From IMG/VR virus record IMGVR_UViG_3300008117_003079, positions 1 to 64,000 of that record: a DNA stretch of 64,000 nucleotides; one strand, written 5' to 3'. The notes under the pieces are model-generated. The model saw nothing but the letters and a program-made list of their open reading frames with translations, did no database searches and was not told the DNA's origin. This document shows positions 16,371 to 25,947 of this stretch, piece by piece (the stretch's first letter is position 1; the number at the start of each line of letters is the position of its first letter). The position numbers and the translations under genes are program-made. The DNA is from a virus.

Positions 16371-16415
16371 TTTTCTATATTGTTATAACCTATTTATTAA
16401 TTATATATATTAAAA

Positions 16416-19400
16416 TTATTCGTAAAATATACCTAATATCTGATTTAGTGGTGCAAATGTGCCTGTAAGTTTGTATGTATTACCCTTATACACAAACACT
16501 ATACCTTCATTAGGAACTATCTTACCCTTACCACCAATACTAGCTAATCTACTTAATTCCATTTTTAATTTAGCTATTTTAGATACATCACCACTACCTC
16601 TTACTTTTTCCGCAGTAGATTCCAATCTGTTTTTCATATCGGCAACTGCTGCATTTGGATTTGCAGTTAAAACTGAACTCATAAACGAAAGAACATCGGC
16701 ACCAACTCCCAAAAATATCTCTTCAAATTGTCTAACATTTTCTTTTTGTTGCTTTACTACATTTACTTTATCATTATCCATTGCCCACTTTTGAGCTTCC
16801 TTATCTACAATTGCATTTAAACGGAATGATTTATCACCAAACGCCCATCTCTTTATTAATGCATCTCTTTCAAATTTCTCTAATTTAACTTTTGATTTAT
16901 CTATAAAATTAGACCACCATGCTTGATGATATTCGGAAACACCATCGTTGTTAGATAATTGAAATTCAGATTGTAATTTTTGTAATTTACTTAAATACTT
17001 ACCTTGCTTTGAACTCAAATTTTCATTTTTAGGAAGTTGTGTAACAGGAGGTCCTTGTATAGTATATTTAGATTGAACATCCGCATTCACTTGCTTAATC
17101 ATCCCTGCCAATTTAGTTGCTGCAGATTGGTCAGCAGAAACTGCTTTACCACTTTCATCATAACAAGTTGTGTTATGAAATACCAATAAAGCCTGTCCGT
17201 AAGGAATAACATTTACAGAAGTTGGCCATATTACTTCCAAATTCATAAAACAATGTCCTTCATTAAATATTTTCTTTCGTTGTGGTTCCGAAAGAGATTG
17301 GATTGCCGCTGATAAATCTTTCATTGCAAAATTATATGCATCGGTTAATCCACCTCTACCACTAAATTTAGATGCAACATCTTCAATTCCCATTGCGTTT
17401 GCTCCACCATTTGCCAAATGTCCTTTGTTTCTTGCTGCAATCAATCTACCATTCTTCCAGCTAATTGCTAATGCCTGTCCATCGGTTTTTTCTCTTGTCA
17501 ATTCTAACTCACCAGTCAATGCTCCTGTGATTATATTTTTTAAATCACCAAAAGTTAAATCCATATCATCAAATGGGTGAGACATGTGACCGTATGCACC
17601 ACCTTCAGTTAAAATCGTTTCATTTGTCTTTTTTTTTAAGTTTCTTTTTTGAAGAACTAATTTATTTAATTCTGAAAATAAATCAGCAATATCTTTATCC
17701 AATTTTTTTTCATCAGCTGACATTGGGGATTCAATATCTACATTGGAATAAAGTTTTTTCTTTTTAGCAATTAAAGCATCTACTTTTTTAAGTAAATCAT
17801 TCTTTGCCGTATCTAAATCTTTTATTATATCTTCCGTTGATGATTCGTTTAGCTTAACCCCCGCATAATCTAATCTATATTCATAATACGCCTTTTTAAT
17901 ATCAGCAGGAATCTTTGAATTTTTAGTGAATATTTGGTCTACCATCTTACGAGTATCATTTGATGATAGATTCCATTTTAACTTATTTTTATCTAATGTA
18001 AAGAAAGTATTTAAAGTAAAATCTATCTTACTCAACATTGGTTTCAAAATTTCATTTTCAAAAAATGAATCGTATTCCTTTCGCTGCTCTCTCTCTAAAT
18101 AATTAAGAGCGAAGTTCCCATCATACAAATACGCTTTTAATGCTTTTCCAACCATCACCAACACATACTTTTTATCGTTAGGACCTAAATACTTTTCATC
18201 GGAATTACCAATCACATATGTGTACTGATTACCTACCAAGTCCTTTAATTTTACTTCGTTTAATTTACCGGTATCCGTTTTAAAGAATGGACCTCTTCTT
18301 ACACTTCTAAAATCTAAACTCATTTCGTTTCCAAAAATCTCTTTCGGTGCAAGTACTTTTACTCTAATAGTTCCATTTTTGTTATCTACACCTATTGTTT
18401 CAAAATCAATTTCGGAGTATTTTTTACCTTTAAATCCTAAATTTTTACCAGTAATAAACTTATGAACTTTACCACTACTAACTGCCTGTGCTTCACTTAC
18501 AGGTTCATATCCATTATCTTCGGTATCTTTTATATTGGGTTGATGTCCTGGCTGTCTTTTTCTATTATCATCAAAATCTACAGTATCTAATTCAGCTGAT
18601 TGCCCAATATCGTTCTTGTGATTGTTTGTAAAATCTTTTACGGCTTGAGATATAGATTCACCACGTGGTATTCTAAATGTTGTTGCCTTCTTACCATTGA
18701 TTGTAGGCATTCCGTGGTCATCTTTACCAATATCTTTAACGGTAACTCTTTTATTTTTAAACTTACCCATTAAAACCTCATCACCCTTATCAACATCTAC
18801 ATTAATATCTTCTTTGACAAAATCAGTTTCAACATATTCTACACTTGGTAAGTTTTTTATAGTATATTTTATAGTTCTTTCTTCCGCATCATCATCACCA
18901 AATATAGCATCTGCTTTTGGAAAATCGGTTTGAGTGTATCCACCATTCGCATACCAGGATTCAGGTCTATCGGAATCTAATTTTCTTTTTTTACCTTTTT
19001 TAATAAATGAACCATCTGGAACATCTGCGGTATTTGCAGTTCCAACATTACTAACCTCTGTGTAAATTTGTTTGTTGATTCTACCATATTCTCTCATAAG
19101 AATACCTGCTACGGCATGTGCTTGGTTTTCAACTGGCGAACCATCTGCCCCATCTTTAACTTCGTTTCGTATAAACCCCAACTCATCTTGTTTTCTATGA
19201 ACCATTTCATGTGCAAGTGTTCTCAATATATCCGCAGTTAATCTACCTTCAGTTGCAACATATATTGATTTACTAATCGGGTCATATCCACCCAACGATG
19301 TTTTGGCTTCTGCAAATTTTCTACCACCAACTAAAGTTATTTTTGGAGTTTCTTTTAATTTTAATCGTTTAGTTGCAAACTCTACAAAATTTTGAATAGA

Positions 19401-21611
19401 TTGTTGTTTTGTTTCTGAAAGATTTTCTTTCATCAAATCCGAAGCATTAGCCATAGATTGATTTTTAGTTCCTTCTTTTTTATATCTAGCAATCGTTTGT
19501 ATTAATTGTTCATCGGATAGTTTATAGTTTTGCATTATTTCTAATGTTTTTTCTATAAAGTTTGGTACAAATTTTTTCGTATCAAATCCTTCTTCTCCCT
19601 TTTTATTTTCAAATATACCAGCTACTCCCAATGCAATACCACCTGCAGAAGCTTGTGCCGCATTAGCACCTAAAGCTTCAAACGCAGAGTGTTTTATTAT
19701 GTCTTTAACTATGTAAGACCCCAAATGACCTCCACCAAATTTAGCTGCTATTTTTGCTCCGGCTGCTTGTGCAATACCACTAGCACTAGCACCTTTTGAT
19801 GCTGCAGATATGCCACCCATTAAACCACCTGTCGTTGCAATTGAACCCATTATTATTGCGGAAGTTTTTACAAAATTTCCAAGACCCTTTTTTTGTTTTT
19901 GACTTTCATTCCAAGACTTTTCTGCTAATTCCCGTTGTTCTGGAGTTAAATCTTTTCTATATACAGGTTCTTTTTTTGTTTTTGGTTTTCCTAATATAGT
20001 TTTAGCCTGTATAGGATTACCATTTTCATCTTTAATCGGATGTCCATGCTTATCTTCTTTGTAAACAGGAACATCTTTCATTTTAGGTTTTACTTTTCCT
20101 TGAAAATCTAGTTTACGAGTTGTTGAATCTGGTTCTGTAAAATCATCCCAATGTTTAGTTTTACCTTCTGAATCTTTAACAGCCCCAAATCTTCCAGTAG
20201 TTGCCAATGATTTTATAGCACTAGCAGTTCCCACCAGCATTTCTTTGTTATGCTTGAATGTATGCATAATACCATGCCCTACATACGATGCTGCTTTTTT
20301 TAGTATATTCATAGCCCCTTTTCTTTCTTCAGATTGTGGGTTATTTGCTTTATCAATTGATTCGTTATCTCCTTTTGATAAACCTTTTCTGGCATCAGTT
20401 ACTTGTTGACTTGTTTCCGCATCTTTCTTTTCTTTATCAGATTTTTCAGCAGACGCTTTTAATTCAGAACCACTTAATTTTTGAGGTGATGTAGGCGGTG
20501 GCGGAGGTGGTGGTGGTGGCGGTTTTGGGACACCTTGTTTTTGTTTCGTTGCATCCACCTTACCTTGTGCAGTAGCTCCCTTATTTACAGGTTGTCCAGG
20601 TTGTGATGGTTTTGGTTGATTTGCAGGTGCATCCGATGGTCCCTGTGCCATTCCTTTTTTCTTAACTGCATCAGCTTCAGCAGGAGTTAGGGTTCTGATT
20701 TTACCATCTTCAGATTTATGACTCGCAGGTTGTCCTTCTTTACCATAGTATCCACCACCCAAATGTTTCAATCCCATTTTTTCGGCTTCGGATTCTTCTT
20801 TGAAATATGTTCTGGTAAATTCTTCGAACATTTCTTCCATTGCAACTCTACCAATTATTTCTGCAATTGGATTATATAATTCGTCCGTTGGATGTTCAAT
20901 TTGATGTCGAGTAGGATGTGGTTCGGGTCTCATTTCATACGATGGCTTCGTATTATTAGTCTCATCTACTGAACCCGTTGGTGCTCCATTAATATATCCT
21001 CCTGGAAGATTTAATCCAGTTCCTATACCGCCTGGAAACCCATTTTCATTTAATTTACCTGTTATCATACCGAATACCTCTTTATCAAATTTTGGATATG
21101 CTTTTAAAAATCCCTTTTTCTTTTCATCATCACTTCCCTTACCTAACCAATTACGAACATCTGTTCCACTAATTGGGTTTGGTTCGGCGGGAACGGCATA
21201 TACATATCCAATTTCATCGTATCCGTATCCAGCTTTTTCGTTATATGGTTTAAAGTATTTACCCGCTAATCTATCTGCATCCTTTTCTCCAACTGCTGCT
21301 ACATACGCAGTAGTTTTACCATCAAATTGAGATAATATTTCTTTTGGAGCATACGGATTACGAACTTGAACTATCTTATCTTCCGGTATTCCAAACATTG
21401 TAGTAATTATTTTCACCTTCTCATTAAAATTAAAAGGAGATTTAGGACCTGATGTATCATTGGATGTTCCAATATATACATTTGATTTTCCAAATTTTTG
21501 AGCAAGCTTTAAATAAGAAACATAATGTCCCTTATGGAATGGTTGAAAACGACCTGAATATACTACTATGGTCCTTTTTACTATCGGTTTATCTTTTTCG
21601 TTCAAATTCAT
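16416..21611 (-). CDS. Giant prohead polyprotein: nucleotidyltransferase, zincin and ligase-like domains
   Basis: 1731 residues. Residues ~11-180: HxGH nucleotidyltransferase of the NMNAT/PPAT type (GRFQPFHKGH at 20-29, ISGTDVR at 147-153). A disordered Pro/Gln-rich linker has ten Pro at 364-373. About 577-667 is Ala/Gly-rich and hydrophobic, possibly membrane-active. Around 742-850 lies a zincin with HEMVH (801-805). Residues ~1341-1731 show DNA/RNA-ligase superfamily motifs: K1375-T-D-G, LEVI with Glu1459, EGIVF at 1702-1706 and K1714. L-x-E sites fall at domain edges: E189|N, E733|T, E1256|S, E1336|G. It is likely processed by gp21 and possibly injected with the DNA. The start follows a TATATTTATA motif by 3 bases. 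Confidence 0.75.
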   Translation of the reverse strand: MNLNEKDKPIVKRTIVVYSGRFQPFHKGHYVSYLKLAQKFGKSNVYIGTSNDTSGPKSPFNFNEKVKIITTMFGIPEDKIVQVRNPYAPKEILSQFDGKTTAYVAAVGEKDADRLAGKYFKPYNEKAGYGYDEIGYVYAVPAEPNPISGTDVRNWLGKGSDDEKKKGFLKAYPKFDKEVFGMITGKLNENGFPGGIGTGLNLPGGYINGAPTGSVDETNNTKPSYEMRPEPHPTRHQIEHPTDELYNPIAEIIGRVAMEEMFEEFTRTYFKEESEAEKMGLKHLGGGYYGKEGQPASHKSEDGKIRTLTPAEADAVKKKGMAQGPSDAPANQPKPSQPGQPVNKGATAQGKVDATKQKQGVPKPPPPPPPPPPTSPQKLSGSELKASAEKSDKEKKDAETSQQVTDARKGLSKGDNESIDKANNPQSEERKGAMNILKKAASYVGHGIMHTFKHNKEMLVGTASAIKSLATTGRFGAVKDSEGKTKHWDDFTEPDSTTRKLDFQGKVKPKMKDVPVYKEDKHGHPIKDENGNPIQAKTILGKPKTKKEPVYRKDLTPEQRELAEKSWNESQKQKKGLGNFVKTSAIIMGSIATTGGLMGGISAASKGASASGIAQAAGAKIAAKFGGGHLGSYIVKDIIKHSAFEALGANAAQASAGGIALGVAGIFENKKGEEGFDTKKFVPNFIEKTLEIMQNYKLSDEQLIQTIARYKKEGTKNQSMANASDLMKENLSETKQQSIQNFVEFATKRLKLKETPKITLVGGRKFAEAKTSLGGYDPISKSIYVATEGRLTADILRTLAHEMVHRKQDELGFIRNEVKDGADGSPVENQAHAVAGILMREYGRINKQIYTEVSNVGTANTADVPDGSFIKKGKKRKLDSDRPESWYANGGYTQTDFPKADAIFGDDDAEERTIKYTIKNLPSVEYVETDFVKEDINVDVDKGDEVLMGKFKNKRVTVKDIGKDDHGMPTINGKKATTFRIPRGESISQAVKDFTNNHKNDIGQSAELDTVDFDDNRKRQPGHQPNIKDTEDNGYEPVSEAQAVSSGKVHKFITGKNLGFKGKKYSEIDFETIGVDNKNGTIRVKVLAPKEIFGNEMSLDFRSVRRGPFFKTDTGKLNEVKLKDLVGNQYTYVIGNSDEKYLGPNDKKYVLVMVGKALKAYLYDGNFALNYLEREQRKEYDSFFENEILKPMLSKIDFTLNTFFTLDKNKLKWNLSSNDTRKMVDQIFTKNSKIPADIKKAYYEYRLDYAGVKLNESSTEDIIKDLDTAKNDLLKKVDALIAKKKKLYSNVDIESPMSADEKKLDKDIADLFSELNKLVLQKRNLKKKTNETILTEGGAYGHMSHPFDDMDLTFGDLKNIITGALTGELELTREKTDGQALAISWKNGRLIAARNKGHLANGGANAMGIEDVASKFSGRGGLTDAYNFAMKDLSAAIQSLSEPQRKKIFNEGHCFMNLEVIWPTSVNVIPYGQALLVFHNTTCYDESGKAVSADQSAATKLAGMIKQVNADVQSKYTIQGPPVTQLPKNENLSSKQGKYLSKLQKLQSEFQLSNNDGVSEYHQAWWSNFIDKSKVKLEKFERDALIKRWAFGDKSFRLNAIVDKEAQKWAMDNDKVNVVKQQKENVRQFEEIFLGVGADVLSFMSSVLTANPNAAVADMKNRLESTAEKVRGSGDVSKIAKLKMELSRLASIGGKGKIVPNEGIVFVYKGNTYKLTGTFAPLNQILGIFYE

Positions 21612-21614
21612 ACA

Positions 21615-21624
21615 TATAAATATA
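21615..21624 (-). promoter_or_regulatory. TATATTTATA motif directly before a start codon
   Basis: It reads TATATTTATA on the minus strand and ends only 3 bases before ATG 21611. If it is a -10-like element, the giant-protein mRNA would be nearly leaderless. Confidence 0.45.
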
Positions 21625-21625
21625 A

Positions 21626-23068
21626 TTAAATGAGAGTCTTATTAAAAGATAGTAAAAATTTTAATACTAATTGCATTTCGGCATTGTTTTTTATATCTCC
21701 AAATGAAGCTTTACCATATTTTAAAAACAAACTTTGATTATAAATACATATTTCTTTTACATTGTTTAAAAACTCATCTTTTTCTTCTTTTGTTTTATTT
21801 GAAAATTTAGTAATTTCTTGCTGAATCAATCGTAGTCTAGAAAAATCATCACACTCCATATCATAACTCTCATCAATATAAGGATGAAATGTTTTAAATC
21901 CAAATCTATTTTGTAAGTATTCTAATGATTTTGCAGGTCCTGCTAATATAAATGGTTGACAATGCCCAATTGGTTTCCATATTTTTTCTGAAAGATATCC
22001 TGTTGGGAAATTTACAAATATATCATCAACTCCTTTTGATTGGAAAAATACCGATTCGGTTACAATGCTTACATACGAGTTTAGATAGATATTTTTATCT
22101 TCAAACCCAAACCCCGCTATTTTAGTTAAATCATTTATATCCAATACAGAAGATGTTTCTTCGATTAATTTACCAAATTCTTCATTTCTGTCATGCACAT
22201 ACATTTCTTCCACTGCATTTTTTGAATAAAATCTTTTATCCCAAGATACTAAACTTTTATCCAATCCTAATTTATGCAAATGACTCAATAATAATAATCT
22301 ATGTAATTTCCAATGTCTCGACAACAATAAAAAATCTTTTTTATCTTTTCCAATACTTTCTTCAAATTCTTCACAAGTTGCAACGGTAGATATGCCAGAT
22401 TTAATAGCTCCTACCTGTGGTTCGTTTGAGTTCTCACCCCAATAACGAAAATCTGGATTATTTATTATATTATTAAATTCTTGAGATTTGGCAACCATAT
22501 TTAATGCATAATCGGCTACATTGTATTTCAATCCTAGCTTTTTAAGATTATTTTTTAATTTAAAATCTGCAAATAAAAAATAAACTTTTTCTTCAGGTAT
22601 TTCTTTATCACGAATATTTTTAATTAATCTTTCAAAGTTTTCTATTGTAACACCTTCACCACCATCTATTGTATAATGAAAAAATAATTTACCATTACCA
22701 TTTTTTATTTCATCAATTGCTACTTTTGACATGAAATTTAGGGCAAATTCATGTATTGGGTGATTTCCAAAAAATTGATTTAAATTGCCAAATGGCTCTA
22801 CAATGTAAAACCAATCATAATTAATACCGTTTCTTCTATCTTCTTTTATTTGATAAATTGATTTTTTTTCAACACATCTTTCAAAATAATTACTATTGTA
22901 TACTGCCCAATCACAATTCCATCTTTTAGAAAAAAAGGCACCTGAATTTGAAAAGTCAAAATCAGATGCGTTATGTATTGTATTTATATATTTTGGATTC
23001 ATACAATTAGGCAATTCACCATTGTATGTTATTATATCATACCCAAATATTAATTTTTTATCGCTCAT
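21626..23068 (-). CDS. Putative glycosyltransferase (paralogue group A)
   Basis: 480 residues. The C-terminal third contains VTESVFFQSKG ... LSEKIWKPIGHCQPFILAGP ... LGFKTFHPYIDESYD, an arrangement like the donor-binding half of GT10/GT-B glycosyltransferases, where a TEK-type loop contacts the nucleotide sugar. The same block recurs in the proteins at 28710, 44291 (weaker) and 46830, defining a local paralogue family. The N-terminal region (IKNGNGKLFFHYTIDGGEG) is diverged. It is last in the glycan island and ends 14 bases before the giant-protein start. Substrate unknown. Confidence 0.6.
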   Translation of the reverse strand: MSDKKLIFGYDIITYNGELPNCMNPKYINTIHNASDFDFSNSGAFFSKRWNCDWAVYNSNYFERCVEKKSIYQIKEDRRNGINYDWFYIVEPFGNLNQFFGNHPIHEFALNFMSKVAIDEIKNGNGKLFFHYTIDGGEGVTIENFERLIKNIRDKEIPEEKVYFLFADFKLKNNLKKLGLKYNVADYALNMVAKSQEFNNIINNPDFRYWGENSNEPQVGAIKSGISTVATCEEFEESIGKDKKDFLLLSRHWKLHRLLLLSHLHKLGLDKSLVSWDKRFYSKNAVEEMYVHDRNEEFGKLIEETSSVLDINDLTKIAGFGFEDKNIYLNSYVSIVTESVFFQSKGVDDIFVNFPTGYLSEKIWKPIGHCQPFILAGPAKSLEYLQNRFGFKTFHPYIDESYDMECDDFSRLRLIQQEITKFSNKTKEEKDEFLNNVKEICIYNQSLFLKYGKASFGDIKNNAEMQLVLKFLLSFNKTLI

Positions 23069-23144
23069 TGATTTACATATAAATTATAACTATATTATGA
23101 TTTTATATCACTTTTCTAAATATGGTGCATATAATTCCCATATC

Positions 23145-23270
23145 TTAAAATGATTTGTAAACAAATGGGTCTCTTTTTTTAAGTTCTTCTAATTTTTTCT
23201 TAATTTTTTTCTTTGTTTGGTATGCCTGATACCATTTTACAAAGAATGAAATGATAGGTAAATTTTTCAT
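23145..23270 (-). CDS. Small basic protein, 41 residues
   Basis: 41 residues from ATG 23270: a hydrophobic/aromatic start (MKNLPIISFFVKWYQAY) then a lysine-rich helix (TKKKIKKKLEELKKRDPF). It starts 5 bases after the stop of the E1-beta-like gene and fills most of the 207-base gap to the next gene. A weak promoter-like variant lies after it, near 23083. No family recognised; the amphipathic basic helix could be a membrane-binding peptide. The coding call rests on the tight spacing and lysine/hydrophobic composition. Confidence 0.45.
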   Translation of the reverse strand: MKNLPIISFFVKWYQAYQTKKKIKKKLEELKKRDPFVYKSF

Positions 23271-23275
23271 ATTAG

Positions 23276-23818
23276 TTAGTTTTCGTAGTATAATGCAGGC
23301 CATTCAACAATAATATGAACCCCTCCTTCATTATACGCATTTGTGTATATCTTATAAATATCGTTTGGATTTTTTAATTCCCAAATTTTTGTAAATTGTA
23401 ATATAGATTTGAATTCTTGTGTATAATCGTTTCTATGTTGAATGCCTGGGTCTAATGGATTGGTGCTTCCTACACCTACTCTAATTATAATATTTGCATT
23501 TTTACCAGTCATGTTTTCAAACTTATCAGCATGATTTATTAACTGATTTGCCGCAGATACTAAAAAATCCCATCGTGGATAGAATGATATAACGGTTTTT
23601 CCTGTAATTGCCAATCCTAAACTGATTCCCATTTGAGTTTCTTCCATAACAGGTAGCTCAATCATTTTTTCTTTTGGTACTTCCGTTAAGGTTGTACTCA
23701 TTGGATTTCCAGCATAAACTATTTGTTGTCCAATGAAGATTGTATCTTCTTTTTGGGCAAGAAATGTCATTGCTTTGGATAATTCATCTTTATACGGAGA
23801 TGTTTGTGGAGTACTCAT
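23276..23818 (-). CDS. Truncated E1-beta-like thiamine diphosphate enzyme subunit
   Basis: 180 residues, about half of a 2-oxoacid dehydrogenase E1 beta subunit (325). It keeps the pyrimidine-binding domain: IELPVMEETQMGISLGLA (54-70) holds the Glu that activates the thiamine ring, followed by VISFYPRWDFLVSAANQLINHADKF and the region NIIIRVGVGSTNPLDPGIQH. The C-terminal transketolase domain is absent. Its partner is probably the E1-alpha-like protein at 32705-33334. Together they could decarboxylate a 2-oxoacid and transfer the C2 unit to a sugar. It starts 2 bases before the next gene, within the glycan island. Confidence 0.72.
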   Translation of the reverse strand: MSTPQTSPYKDELSKAMTFLAQKEDTIFIGQQIVYAGNPMSTTLTEVPKEKMIELPVMEETQMGISLGLAITGKTVISFYPRWDFLVSAANQLINHADKFENMTGKNANIIIRVGVGSTNPLDPGIQHRNDYTQEFKSILQFTKIWELKNPNDIYKIYTNAYNEGGVHIIVEWPALYYEN

Positions 23819-23819
23819 A

Positions 23820-24947
23820 TTATTTGTTTAAATGATTAAAATTATGACCTATGCAAATCTTATCGTTTACAAGGGTATGATTATTTATTTTATTTAGTTC
23901 TTCTAAAAATTCAGGAAACAATTCATGCTCTTCATTAAATACCTGTAATTCTTTTAATGTATCCGAATCATAGGTTCCCCAATCTACTAATTGTCTATAA
24001 TTTATGTCCAAATGAAATGTTGAATCTTTAAATATATTGGTTACTAATTCATAAAACGCAAACATTTCTTTGTAATTGTGTTTACTCACAACCATAGAAA
24101 CAATAAACCATCCTATTGTATCAACAGTTGATAAAAACTTTAGATTTTTAATTAACCTATCCCAATTACCATTTAATCTCGTTTTATTTTCATAGGTATC
24201 TTTTGTAGCAGCATCTATACTAACTTCAATTGTTTTGATGTAAGGACTTGCTTTCATTTGATTCCACAATTTTTCATCTAATAAATTACCATTTGTAATT
24301 ATTTGCAATTGTTCTAAATTAGGATATTTAGATATGTCAAAATTTATTAAATAATCTCTATAAATTTTTGAATAAAATGGGTCTCCACTACCTGTTATCA
24401 TAATTCTTTTTAGATTACTCGCAAAGTTATCTTCTATAGATTTTAGTAAATGTAGTTTTGCGTTATGTTGTGGTGATTCTAAATTATCATTTGGAATTAG
24501 AGATATTCTACAAGATGGGCATTTTAAATTGCAACTTCTATCAAACCCAAATAAAATTTCTTCTGGTGAAGTTTTAAAATTTACAATATCTTCTTCTGTG
24601 TGGATATTGTATACTTCTCTAAATTCTTCAATTTTCCTAAAAAAATATGGGGTTCTATCAGTATTTATTAGTTCATTTAATCTTGGACATATCGTATGGT
24701 CGCAATATTTATAGCTACCGTCTAAAACGGATTTACGAATATTTTGTGCCCGTACTGATGTCCAATTTCTCATTACATCATCGGTTTCATCTACTGGAAA
24801 CCAATTTTCATTTCCATTAGAATCTACTCTGATATTGTGTGGTGCCCAAGATGGGCAACACACAAATTGAGATACAGTTTGTACATCGGAATACATAAAT
24901 GGCATTTCACAAACGTATTTTTTAAGTATCTCTTTTTTATCATTCAT
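23820..24947 (-). CDS. Radical SAM protein with flanking Cys clusters
   Basis: 375 residues. FGFDRSCNLKCPSCRISL (about 132-150) gives the CxxxCxxC ligand set for the [4Fe-4S] cluster that reduces S-adenosylmethionine. MITGSGDPFYSK follows as the GGEP-like SAM contact, then LEQLQIITNGNLL and VSIDAATKDTYE, typical of the barrel. Extra Cys occur N-terminally (VCCPSW, YCDHTICP) and could bind a second cluster. It overlaps the epimerase gene by one base. Chemistry unknown; sugar epimerisation or methylthiolation are possible. Confidence 0.78.
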   Translation of the reverse strand: MNDKKEILKKYVCEMPFMYSDVQTVSQFVCCPSWAPHNIRVDSNGNENWFPVDETDDVMRNWTSVRAQNIRKSVLDGSYKYCDHTICPRLNELINTDRTPYFFRKIEEFREVYNIHTEEDIVNFKTSPEEILFGFDRSCNLKCPSCRISLIPNDNLESPQHNAKLHLLKSIEDNFASNLKRIMITGSGDPFYSKIYRDYLINFDISKYPNLEQLQIITNGNLLDEKLWNQMKASPYIKTIEVSIDAATKDTYENKTRLNGNWDRLIKNLKFLSTVDTIGWFIVSMVVSKHNYKEMFAFYELVTNIFKDSTFHLDINYRQLVDWGTYDSDTLKELQVFNEEHELFPEFLEELNKINNHTLVNDKICIGHNFNHLNK

Positions 24948-25939
24948 TATGGTTTCGAATTTGGATTGTATTGATGTTTGTTTGTTTTATACCACTCAAT
25001 GGTTTCTTTTAGAGCTTGTTTTAAATCTCTTTTTGGTTTCCAACCCAAATCATTAATCTTTTTAGAAGATAATAATCGAATCGGAATCATTGGTGCTTTA
25101 TTATTTACATACTCAATAGGATTAGTGTTTCCATCTAATTCTTTAATTGTGGCAAGTGTTTCGTTTACTGTAAATCCTTCACCATAACATACATTGAAAA
25201 TATCATATGTATCATTGTTCTCTGCAACAAAGATAAAACCATCTGCCATATCTTCAACGTGCAACAAATCTCTCACTTCTGTTCCATCCCCCCAAACAGG
25301 AATAGGATTCAATCCATCTGCTACTTTACGGATGTTAGCAGGAGTAACGTGACACTTTTCGTAATCAAATTTATCATTTGGTCCGAATGCATTAGATGGT
25401 CTAACAATCAAACATTGCATTGGTTCGTGAATCTGATTAGAAAAGAAATCACATAACATCTCACCATACCGTTTCATACCACCAACTGCTTTGTAAACTG
25501 GTAACATTGGAGTTGCGTGTACATTTATATCTTCAGTACAAAATTCAGTACCCATATCTGGATATGTTGTATTTGATGAAATAAATAAGAATTTACGAAC
25601 TTTATTTTTCCAACTTTGTTCCATTAAATTCGTATTCATCTCCACATTTGGAGTGACGTGAAGTAATGGATTGAATTTGGTATCCAACGCGTTTGATGTA
25701 TTTGCTGCACAATGGAATACTACATCTACATCTTTACTAACCAACTCACAAAACTCTGCAGTTTGTAAATCTCCTTTAATGTGTTCTACATTTTCAGTAC
25801 CTTCGAAATCGTTTCTTAAATCTCTACTAAATGAGGTTGAGCGTAGGTTTTTGTACCCCTTTTCCCAAAGTAATCTTAATAAATGTGAACCAATAAATCC
25901 ACTTGCACCTGTAACTAAAATCTTGTCTGTTTTTTTCAT
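24947..25939 (-). CDS. NAD-dependent sugar epimerase/dehydratase
   Basis: 330 residues. TGASGFIGSHLLRLL (about 10-24) is the Rossmann GxxGxxG nucleotide site; DVVFHCAANTSN and LIVRPSNAFGPNDKF follow the extended-SDR pattern. It probably interconverts nucleotide sugars. The usual YxxxK is not clean: the Lys in GGMKRYGE is preceded by Val at the Tyr position, while a Tyr lies three residues earlier, so the catalytic base is uncertain. It overlaps its neighbours and belongs to the island operon. Confidence 0.82.
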   Translation of the reverse strand: MKKTDKILVTGASGFIGSHLLRLLWEKGYKNLRSTSFSRDLRNDFEGTENVEHIKGDLQTAEFCELVSKDVDVVFHCAANTSNALDTKFNPLLHVTPNVEMNTNLMEQSWKNKVRKFLFISSNTTYPDMGTEFCTEDINVHATPMLPVYKAVGGMKRYGEMLCDFFSNQIHEPMQCLIVRPSNAFGPNDKFDYEKCHVTPANIRKVADGLNPIPVWGDGTEVRDLLHVEDMADGFIFVAENNDTYDIFNVCYGEGFTVNETLATIKELDGNTNPIEYVNNKAPMIPIRLLSSKKINDLGWKPKRDLKQALKETIEWYKTNKHQYNPNSKP

Positions 25940-25947
25940 AACTTTTT

